Assembly: GCA_009700485.1 (NCBI GenBank) | Contig: WLLZ01000059.1 | Span: forward strand, 1 to 10,489 | Direction: 5' to 3' | From: Actinomycetota bacterium | Lineage (GTDB): Bacteria > Actinomycetota > Actinomycetes > S36-B12 | Length of the DNA stretch: 10,489 nucleotides | Part shown: positions 4,279-10,489 of the stretch, one piece after another | How positions within the stretch are numbered: the first letter of the stretch is position 1 | How the letters are laid out: each line of letters starts with the position of its first letter | Translations under genes and position numbers: made by a program | The notes under the pieces: generated by a model | The model's database searches: none | What the model was told of the DNA's origin: nothing | What the model saw: only the letters and a program-made list of their open reading frames with translations

Positions 4279-6477
4279 ATGGTGAGCACCCCACGTAAGC
4301 CAGCAAAACGCGCCGCGAAGCCGGCCGCGGCTGCCGGATCAAGTGCGCGCAAATCGAAACCGAAACGACATTGGGTGCGCGGGCTAGTCATACTTTTCGT
4401 GGTGTTAGCCGCGCTGGGGGTAGGGGGATTCGCACTGGCGGTTTCACTTACCGATGTGCCATCACCCAACGAAGTGTCAACGAGTGAGGCCACCATCGTC
4501 TATTGGGCTGACGGCAAGACTGAACTCGGAAGACTGGGCGAGGCCACCCGCCGAAGCGTGGCACTGGCTGATGTACCACTCGATGCCCAGCATGCGGTGC
4601 TTGCTGCCGAAGACCGAACCTTCTATGAACACGGTGGTGTTTCACCACTTGGTATTGGACGCGCAGTCATAAACAATTTAAAGGGCGGTTCGACACAAGG
4701 TGGTTCAACAATCACGCAGCAGTACGCCAAGAATGCATACTTAACGCAGGATCGCTCTTGGAGCCGAAAGGCTAAAGAGTTGTTACTAGCGTTTAAATTA
4801 GAAACCGTCGTCTCGAAGGATCAAATCCTGGAGGACTATCTCAACACCATCTACTTTGGCCGGGGGGCCTACGGAATTGAGGCTGCTTCGATCGCGTACT
4901 TCGGTACATCGGTTGAAAACCTTGACGCAGCACAGGCGGCGGTACTCGCCTCAGTTATCAAGTCGCCAAATGGCCTAGCTCCGGAAGAAAACCTGCCAGC
5001 ACTTAAGGCTCGCTGGGCGTATGTCCTTGACTCAATGATTGAGCAGGGCTGGCTGACACCACAGCAGCGCAACAGCGCGAAGTTCCCGGATATTAATAAA
5101 CAAAAAGCCGGAAACCGCTTGGGTGGTCAAACTGGTTTCTTGCTGCAGGCGGTGACCGACCAGTTAATTACTTTGGGTTTTGACGAAACCGAGATTCAAC
5201 GCGGTGGTTTGCGCATAACGTCTACATTCGAAAAGGGCGCCCAAAAAGGTGCGACCGCAGCGGTGCGCAAGGTGGGCCCTGATGCCAACACCGAGGGCCT
5301 GCGGATTGGATTAGCCGCGGTACGCCCGGGCACCGGCGAAGTTGTTGCCATGTACGCGGGCAAAAACTTCATCGATGATCAAATCAACAATGCGACCCGA
5401 GAGTTTGCGCAGGCAGGATCAACATTCAAGCCGTTCGCGTTGGCCGCAGCATTTGAACAGGGTGTACCCCTTGGCACTGAACTAAATGGAGATTCACCTT
5501 CTACCGTCAATGGTTACACGTTCTCAAACTACGGCGATAAGTCATATGGTCCAGTTTCATTGCTCCAAGCAACCGAGTTCAGTATCAACTCGGCCTATGT
5601 GCAGTTGGAGTCTGAAGTAGGTGTTGACGCCGTAGCCGAATCAGCGATTCGGGCAGGTGTTCCTGACACCACACCGGGCCTAAACCTCGACAACCTCGAT
5701 CTAACTTTCGTGCTCGGGACGGCTTCACCGTCAGGATTGAGCATGGCAAATGCTTACGCAACTTTCGCCTCAGGAGGTATCCGATCTGAGATGACTTACA
5801 TCAAGTCGGTGATGGGTCTAAACGGCGGGTTGTTGTTTGAATATGATCCTAAAACGATGGTTGCATTCGATCCCAATATTGCTAATAGCGTTAGTTACAC
5901 CTTGAATAAAGTAGTCACCGACGGCACCGCTTTTGCGGCACAGAAACTTGACCGGCCAGCGGCGGCAAAGACCGGTACCACCGACGGTAATAAAAGTGCG
6001 TGGTTTGTTGGGTACACCCCGCAACTAGCTACGGCGGTACTAATGGCCAAGGAGGACGCCAGCGGCCTGCCTGTTTCACTTTCTGGTACCGGTGGGCTCG
6101 GAACGGTTACCGGCGGGTCTTATCCGGCGGCTATTTGGACCGCATTCATGACAGCTGCGCTAGCAAATGAACCGGTCGTTGACTTCACCCCGCCGACCGG
6201 TGATCTCACCGTGGCTCCTGATTGCCCATTGATCATGCCGGTCGACGGAACCAAAATACCCGTTGGTTGCCCAACACCGAGTGTTATTGAATTCGGCCCC
6301 GAGCCCAGCGTCGACGCGTCGGCCAGTGGTGCACCGGTGCCAAGTGGCGCACCCATGCCAAGTGGTGTGGCCCCTGAGCCGCTGCAGCCAGGTGACCAGA
6401 GTGCACCGGAGCCCGGGGGGGCACCGGCACCTACTGCTGTTCCACCACCGCCAACTGATGAGGCGGTGCCCGGATGA
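4279..6477 (+). CDS. ponA: Class A penicillin-binding protein (glycosyltransferase/transpeptidase)
   Basis: This 732-residue bifunctional enzyme polymerises lipid II into glycan strands and cross-links the peptides outside the membrane. The order is a basic Lys/Ala/Pro-rich cytoplasmic tail (1-32), one membrane helix (about 33-57), a GT51 domain with catalytic Glu111 in AEDRTFYEHGG and Glu167 in RKAKELLLAFKLE, and a transpeptidase domain. The latter has the nucleophile motif STFK (Ser381), SIN (435-437) and KTGT (564-567), all intact. The C terminus (about 670-732) is a Pro/Ser/Ala-rich tail with short tandem repeats, as in actinobacterial PonA1 proteins. ATG 4279 lies only 2 bases after GAGG (4273-4276), whereas GTG 4282 lies 5 bases after it, so the true start may be one codon later (MSTPRKPAK). 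It overlaps the next gene as ATGA. Loss of this class of enzyme usually alters cell shape or growth; the exact role here is inferred from family. Confidence 0.97.
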   Translation: MVSTPRKPAKRAAKPAAAAGSSARKSKPKRHWVRGLVILFVVLAALGVGGFALAVSLTDVPSPNEVSTSEATIVYWADGKTELGRLGEATRRSVALADVPLDAQHAVLAAEDRTFYEHGGVSPLGIGRAVINNLKGGSTQGGSTITQQYAKNAYLTQDRSWSRKAKELLLAFKLETVVSKDQILEDYLNTIYFGRGAYGIEAASIAYFGTSVENLDAAQAAVLASVIKSPNGLAPEENLPALKARWAYVLDSMIEQGWLTPQQRNSAKFPDINKQKAGNRLGGQTGFLLQAVTDQLITLGFDETEIQRGGLRITSTFEKGAQKGATAAVRKVGPDANTEGLRIGLAAVRPGTGEVVAMYAGKNFIDDQINNATREFAQAGSTFKPFALAAAFEQGVPLGTELNGDSPSTVNGYTFSNYGDKSYGPVSLLQATEFSINSAYVQLESEVGVDAVAESAIRAGVPDTTPGLNLDNLDLTFVLGTASPSGLSMANAYATFASGGIRSEMTYIKSVMGLNGGLLFEYDPKTMVAFDPNIANSVSYTLNKVVTDGTAFAAQKLDRPAAAKTGTTDGNKSAWFVGYTPQLATAVLMAKEDASGLPVSLSGTGGLGTVTGGSYPAAIWTAFMTAALANEPVVDFTPPTGDLTVAPDCPLIMPVDGTKIPVGCPTPSVIEFGPEPSVDASASGAPVPSGAPMPSGVAPEPLQPGDQSAPEPGGAPAPTAVPPPPTDEAVPG
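6325..6378 (+). repeat. 18-bp tandem repeat in the ponA tail
   Basis: Three diverged 18-bp units start at 6325, 6343 and 6361, each opening AGTGGY. They encode successive Ser-Gly-rich hexapeptides (SGAPVP, SGAPMP, SGVAPE). The third unit is the most diverged. Such units extend or shorten the extracellular tail without changing frame. Confidence 0.6.
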
Positions 6478-7868
6478 CGAAGCAAGTTGTCGAGCCCTCA
6501 CATGCCGACTCGATTGCGACCGGCGGTAGTAGTGCAATAGGCGGCCCAATCGGGGGCTTTAAGAGTGGAAGAACTTGGTGGAATCCGCTGCGCGTTTTAG
6601 TAGCGCTCTCGGCCCTTGTCTACGCATTCGGGTACTTCCTTGACTTATCGTGCCGCAGTACGGGTTGGGTATCCCCAGAGAACTACGAACATCTGTGTTA
6701 CTCGGATATCCCACCCCTGTTTTCATTCCGAGGGTTTGCCGACGGCTTCCTGCCCTACCTGCAAACCGCACCGGGTCAAACGCCACTTGAGTACCCGGTA
6801 CTAACCGGGGTATTCATGCAGATCGCGGCGATGATAACCCGCGTTATAACCGGGATCATGCCGCAAGCACCGGCCAGCACGGTCTTCTTCGACGTCAACG
6901 TCATACTTCTTTTCATCCCGCTAGTAATTGCGTTAATTGCGACTGCACTTACTGTGCGGCGGCGCCCTTGGGATGCCGCCATGTTCGCTCTGGCCCCTGG
7001 GGTGCTAGTTGCGGCAACGATAAATTGGGATCTACTGCCGCTCGCATTCGCTGGAGTTGCCTTGTTGCTCTGGTCGCGCAATCGACCATTTGCCGCGGGC
7101 CTGCTACTTGGCCTTGCAGTCGCTGCAAAGTTTTATCCCGTGTTGTTTCTCGGCGCCTTCTTAGTTTTGACAATTCGCTCGGGTAAATGGCGACCATTGG
7201 CTGCACTAGTTGGTGGCACGGTGATCACCTGGTTAATGGTGAATCTGCCATTTATGGTCGGGAACTTCGACGGATGGGCATTCTTCTACACCTTCAGCCA
7301 AAATCGAGGTCAAGATTTTGGCTCCCTATGGTTCGCACTCGCTGGATTTGGAATGCCAACGGTGCCAACTGACATGCTCAACACGGTGGCCACCGGTTGC
7401 TTCCTAGTTTTGTGCATCGCAATTGCCATACTTGCCCTGCGAGCCAAGCAGCGGCCGAGATTGGCTCAACTGCTCTTCTTGATTATTGCAGCATTTGCTT
7501 TAACTAATAAGGTCTATTCGCCGCAATACGTGCTCTGGTTGATACCACTCGCTGTGATGGCTAGGCCGAGGTGGCGAGACTTTATTGTTTGGCAAGTCGG
7601 TGAACTCATTTACTTCGTTGCGGTCTGGTGGTTCTTGGTTGGGTACGGTAACGAAGATTTGAAAGGTCTAACGCAGCAGTGGTATTCGGTCGCGATCATC
7701 GTGCATATTGCGGCCACGGTTTTCTTCGCGGTAATGGTGATTCGAGATATTGTTAAACCTGAAAATGATCCGATTAGATGCGATGGCTTTGCTGAGGACA
7801 CTGATGATCCAGGTGGTGGCCCATATGACCGTGCCGCGGACGTCTTCACTTTTAGCCGCGCGAGTTAA
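6474..7868 (+). CDS. GT87/DUF2029-like polytopic membrane protein, probable polyprenol-phosphate-sugar glycosyltransferase
   Basis: This 464-residue protein has about ten hydrophobic segments, beginning near residues 38-56 and recurring through about 425. It has a hydrophilic N-terminal tail and an acidic C-terminal tail. The first outside loop has two cysteines (Cys60, Cys75) around CYSDIPPLFSFRGF, then LEYPVLTG (105-112), NWDLLP (184-189) and AAKFYPVLFLG (217-227). This pattern fits the GT-C fold family GT87/DUF2029 and the Rv0051-type protein next to ponA1. Relatives include mannosyl- and arabinosyl-type transferases that use polyprenyl-phosphate sugars. The acceptor and sugar here cannot be read, and the catalytic residue is not certain. 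Its ATG overlaps the ponA stop, so it is likely made together with PonA and may modify an envelope polymer. It ends directly against the opposing gene. Confidence 0.8.
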   Translation: MTKQVVEPSHADSIATGGSSAIGGPIGGFKSGRTWWNPLRVLVALSALVYAFGYFLDLSCRSTGWVSPENYEHLCYSDIPPLFSFRGFADGFLPYLQTAPGQTPLEYPVLTGVFMQIAAMITRVITGIMPQAPASTVFFDVNVILLFIPLVIALIATALTVRRRPWDAAMFALAPGVLVAATINWDLLPLAFAGVALLLWSRNRPFAAGLLLGLAVAAKFYPVLFLGAFLVLTIRSGKWRPLAALVGGTVITWLMVNLPFMVGNFDGWAFFYTFSQNRGQDFGSLWFALAGFGMPTVPTDMLNTVATGCFLVLCIAIAILALRAKQRPRLAQLLFLIIAAFALTNKVYSPQYVLWLIPLAVMARPRWRDFIVWQVGELIYFVAVWWFLVGYGNEDLKGLTQQWYSVAIIVHIAATVFFAVMVIRDIVKPENDPIRCDGFAEDTDDPGGGPYDRAADVFTFSRAS

Positions 7869-7871
7869 TTA
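7866..7871. other. Zero-spacer convergent stop codons (TAATTA)
   Basis: The rightward GT87-like gene ends with TAA at 7866-7868, and the leftward alanine-racemase-like gene ends with TAA on the minus strand at 7869-7871. No base lies between them. No hairpin with a T tract is seen around the junction, so transcripts from the two operons probably run into each other and overlap. Confidence 0.85.
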
Positions 7872-9035
7872 GTCGAGTCCGAGCACCGCATCAAATCTAG
7901 AAGTGGTAAAGCGCACTTCAGCCGTTACGAAATCTCCGACAGCAGGGATAACACATCCGCGCGGCAACCAAAGCATTGAGTGATTTTGATGCGGTGGCTC
8001 AGCAAACCATCGTTGCTTACCGGCCCAGGTAAATGGGGAAAGAGCTCGTCCGGCTGCGTCAAGGACGCCCGTGCCGGCAGTAACGGCGCGTTGCTTAAGT
8101 GATGTCGCGGGTGTTGGTGCATTTAAGCCAATACCGTGCGCGGTGCCCCCCGACACGACGACGAGGGTGCTGTCTTTTGGGCCGGTGCGCTGACGGTAAC
8201 CAACGTGGCTGCCATTGGGTAGGGGGTGAACTGCCAATACGGTGCCAGCAGCGGTGAGCGTGGACCGCTGGCCGAGCCAAAGCCGAGTGCCGATTCGTGC
8301 GCGAATAACAAGTTCGTCGGCTGTGCGCGCGACCGCCGCAAGTTCTGAGTCATCAAGGTGAGAAACCCAGACGGTGCTGGCCGGGGCGTGGGATCCACTC
8401 CAGACCGCGGTCTCGGCTTGCCATAGCCCAGCCCATCGGGTGACTTCACGGACCCGCGCGGTGCCGCTAGCTACGCCTTGGATACTGACTTCATCGGCTG
8501 GTTGTGAAATTGGTAGGTGAAGTGACAAACCAAGAACCTGAACGTGACCACTAGAAAGTGAACCGCGAACCGCGGGGTCAGCAAGTAGGCGTAGCAAATC
8601 TGATTCACTGAAACCGAACCGATGCATTGAGGTCTGCGCCTCCAGCAGCACCCGCGCTGAGCCAGGGCCTTCAATTAAAGCTCTTAGCGCTGGCTCACTT
8701 GCCACTGTGCAAACAAGTCGTGAAGCATCGTGGCGCTGCCTAGCCATCACCCAAGCGGTCGCTGCTGCGGCATCGCGTGGTTCGAAGGGCTCAAGCACGA
8801 CGACGTCGCCGTGGAATGAAGTGAGTACGTCGTCGATTTCAAAAACCGTGCCCACCGCAACAGTGTCAAGACCTAAGCGGTCGGATTCGCGGGCGAGGAG
8901 GGATTGACCAAAGCCGTAGCCATTGCCTTTGATCACACCGACGACACTCGCTCCGGTAGTGCGCTTCATGGCCTCGTTTATTGCGGCGAGATGCCCGCGC
9001 CACTTAAATGCGTCAACGGTGAGGGTGTAAGACAC
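7869..9035 (-). CDS. Alanine-racemase-like PLP enzyme, divergent
   Basis: This 388-residue protein has the fold-type III N-terminal barrel with VVGVIKGNGYGFG, in which Lys36 corresponds to the PLP lysine and Tyr40 to the conserved YGHG tyrosine. MHRFGF (137-142) matches the conserved MhRlGf region, and RIGTRLWLG (247-255) matches the segment whose Arg contacts the cofactor ring. HVGYRQR contains Tyr280, at the place of the second catalytic Tyr. The usual C-terminal CMD signature of alanine racemase (substrate carboxylate region) is not seen; the matching stretch reads SMLWLPRG. It may racemise alanine or another amino acid, or have another role in peptidoglycan precursor supply. GTG 9033-9035 is preceded by AAGGGG, 5 bases away and partly inside the femX end, so it is coupled to femX. 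Family fold is confident; substrate is not. Confidence 0.82.
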   Translation of the reverse strand: MSYTLTVDAFKWRGHLAAINEAMKRTTGASVVGVIKGNGYGFGQSLLARESDRLGLDTVAVGTVFEIDDVLTSFHGDVVVLEPFEPRDAAAATAWVMARQRHDASRLVCTVASEPALRALIEGPGSARVLLEAQTSMHRFGFSESDLLRLLADPAVRGSLSSGHVQVLGLSLHLPISQPADEVSIQGVASGTARVREVTRWAGLWQAETAVWSGSHAPASTVWVSHLDDSELAAVARTADELVIRARIGTRLWLGQRSTLTAAGTVLAVHPLPNGSHVGYRQRTGPKDSTLVVVSGGTAHGIGLNAPTPATSLKQRAVTAGTGVLDAAGRALSPFTWAGKQRWFAEPPHQNHSMLWLPRGCVIPAVGDFVTAEVRFTTSRFDAVLGLD

Positions 9036-9044
9036 GTGTTCCCC

Positions 9045-10199
9045 TTACCCGCGCCGGCTTTGATATGCGCGATAACCCTTGGCCCAAGCGGTGCGCAGGA
9101 CGTAATCCCATTCACCAACATACTCCTGAGCAAAGCCGCCGGTGCCCAACTTGAATTGCACCAGGCCAAATAGATGATTCTCTGGATTCAAAGTGTCGGA
9201 AATCCCTCGTAGATCAAATACCTCGCAGCCGGCTCTGTGTGCGTCGGTGATCATGCGCCACTGCAGCGCATTTGATGGGCGCACCTCACGGTCAGCTGTT
9301 GTTGAAGCGCCATATGAATACCAAGCATGGTTACCTACACGAATCATCAAAGTGGCAGCCGCGACGTGGCCCGCGTGGCTTGCTAGGTACAGAGATAGGC
9401 GGCCAGGCTCAACGTCGTTTAGCTGCTGCCACATCCTTTCGAAGTAGGCAAGCGAGCGTGGTGTGAACTGATCACGCTGAGCGGTTTCGACGTAGATGGA
9501 GTGGAATGCGGCGAGATCTGCGAAACCACCCTGAGTTACCTCTACACCGGCCTTCTCAGACTTGCGGATATTACGTCGCCATAGTTGATTGAAGTCGCCG
9601 AAAATATCTCCGATCGAACGGTTGGCTAGGTTGAGTTGGAATACGTAACGGGGTTGCACGTCACCGAACCCAGCTTCGTCGCCACCTTCTTGCACCCAAC
9701 CCCGTGATTGCAGTCGTTCAACAACTTGCATGGCCTTGGTGGAATGCCAGTCGGCAACCAGCTCACTAATTCGATCCGGGGGGTTGATTGCACCATCAAC
9801 ACGGTCGGCAATTGCCGCCTTGATGGTGTCAGTTTCCCAGCGCCTCGTTGCAAGGGCCGGCCCCATCTTTAATTGAAAGGCACCACGTGCCTTGCAGTGC
9901 GCGAGCAACGGATTAAGCCAGTCATCCAAGGTGGCCCCTGGCAGTCTTTCGCGCAGCCAATCAATGTCGGGACCTTCAGGAATATAAGCCAGACTACGTG
10001 CCTTAATTTTCGGTACCGAGCGATATAAAACTAAGCCTGCGCCAACAAGTCTCGCCCCATCGAACCAACCAAGGGATTCTGAATTCCAGCCAACTTTTAT
10101 CGCACCCCATTCGGGAAGTTGCAGAAATGAAACTGACGGTCTTGACGCAACCCACTCTCGATGTTGATTCGAGGTTATTGTGCGGACAGTAAGTGTCAT
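9045..10199 (-). CDS. femX: FemX/FemAB-type peptidoglycan interpeptide aminoacyltransferase
   Basis: This 384-residue cytoplasmic enzyme of the tandem GNAT-fold Fem family transfers an amino acid from aminoacyl-tRNA to the stem peptide of a lipid-linked peptidoglycan precursor. Signatures are LQLPEWGAIKVGW (27-39) and YIPEGPDI (72-79) in the first domain. The second has LWRRNIRKSEKAGVEV (206-221), the catalytic-domain block WYSYGAS...RPSNALQWRMI (293-317), FDLRGI (328-333) and the end FKLGTGGFAQEYVGEWDY (349-366). Length is near the family norm. The amino acid added cannot be told from the sequence. The ATG at 10197-10199 is only 3 bp after the xthA stop and has no clear Shine-Dalgarno (TTAATTA just before it), so reinitiation after xthA is likely. 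Nine bases separate it from the racemase-like gene downstream. Confidence 0.9.
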   Translation of the reverse strand: MTLTVRTITSNQHREWVASRPSVSFLQLPEWGAIKVGWNSESLGWFDGARLVGAGLVLYRSVPKIKARSLAYIPEGPDIDWLRERLPGATLDDWLNPLLAHCKARGAFQLKMGPALATRRWETDTIKAAIADRVDGAINPPDRISELVADWHSTKAMQVVERLQSRGWVQEGGDEAGFGDVQPRYVFQLNLANRSIGDIFGDFNQLWRRNIRKSEKAGVEVTQGGFADLAAFHSIYVETAQRDQFTPRSLAYFERMWQQLNDVEPGRLSLYLASHAGHVAAATLMIRVGNHAWYSYGASTTADREVRPSNALQWRMITDAHRAGCEVFDLRGISDTLNPENHLFGLVQFKLGTGGFAQEYVGEWDYVLRTAWAKGYRAYQSRRG

Positions 10200-10202
10200 T
10201 AA

Positions 10203-10489
10203 TTAACCAAGATCCAGATCGACAACAACCGGCGCGTGATCTGATGCGCCTTTTCCTTTACGTTCTTCGCGATCGATATATGCGTCAGTTACGAGGGAGG
10301 CGAATGGTTCGTTGGCGTACACGAGATCTATTCGCATACCCCAGCCGCGACCAAAAGCGGCCTGACGGTAATCCCAGAAGGTATACGGGTAGCCCTTTAA
10401 TGAGCGGGGCATAACTTCGACTAACCCAACTGAACGCAACTTGGTGAGCGCTTCGCGCTCGGGTTTGGTTACATGGGTGCTGTCGGTGA
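10203..10489 (-). CDS. xthA: Exodeoxyribonuclease III, C-terminal part (runs off right edge)
   Basis: About 94 codons of the C terminus are visible, open to the right edge of the window. They show THVTKPEREAL, then YTFWDYRQAAFGRGWGMRIDLVYA and, near the end, SDHAPVVVDLDLG. This is the conserved end of the ExoIII/AP-endonuclease family, including the catalytic Asp and His of SDHAP and the Asp of RID. The enzyme cuts abasic DNA and removes 3' blocks in base-excision repair. The stop TAA is at 10203-10205, 3 bp before femX, so a repair gene heads an otherwise cell-wall operon. The N-terminal catalytic residues lie outside and could not be checked. Confidence 0.93.
   Translation of the reverse strand, partial: TDSTHVTKPEREALTKLRSVGLVEVMPRSLKGYPYTFWDYRQAAFGRGWGMRIDLVYANEPFASLVTDAYIDREERKGKGASDHAPVVVDLDLG

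Overview
The window reads as a stretch of chromosome from an actinobacterium of moderate GC content (by eye a little over half). The main evidence is gene order. Inositol-3-phosphate synthase and a PadR regulator on the minus strand sit next to a DUF5318 zinc-ribbon protein, a class A penicillin-binding protein and a GT87-like membrane protein on the plus strand. From memory this mirrors the block around ino1 and ponA1 (Rv0046c to Rv0051) of Mycobacterium tuberculosis. The alanine-racemase-like and FemX genes that follow recall the corresponding Streptomyces region. No rRNA, tRNA, CRISPR array, transposase or phage gene was seen. The genus cannot be fixed from the sequence alone.

Layout. Positions 1-539 (minus) hold the N-terminal 179 codons of a nitronate monooxygenase-type FMN enzyme that runs off the left edge. 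In front of it are two tandem 12-bp palindromes that look like an operator. Positions 643-2306 (minus) are a padR-ino1 operon with a 4-bp start/stop overlap. It is preceded by a promoter whose spacer and -10 region are two copies of GATATATC, a likely autoregulatory PadR operator, and padR may be translated from a leaderless mRNA. Positions 2343-3710 have no convincing intact gene. They hold diverged copies of one repeat family, two paralogous short reading frames inside these repeats, a long dyad with 26-bp arms, and several smaller hairpins. Positions 3711-7868 (plus) are DUF5318, then ponA, then the GT87-like gene, the last two overlapping by 4 bp. Positions 7869-10489 (minus) are the end of xthA, then femX, then an alanine-racemase-like gene, tightly packed. 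This second operon collides with the GT87 gene with no base between the two stop codons.

How the genes fit together. The right two thirds is an envelope neighbourhood. PonA polymerises and cross-links peptidoglycan. FemX-type enzymes add interpeptide amino acids to precursor, and an alanine-racemase-fold protein is co-transcribed with it. A polytopic GT87-like protein is coupled to PonA. On the left, Ino1 makes inositol phosphate for phosphatidylinositol-type lipids and possibly mycothiol, under an apparent PadR switch.

No complete novel system is evident. The part least explained by known genes is the repeat block at 2.4-3.5 kb. Two of its copies differ mostly at third codon positions of one minus-strand frame and keep that frame through every length change, which suggests descent from a small coding sequence.
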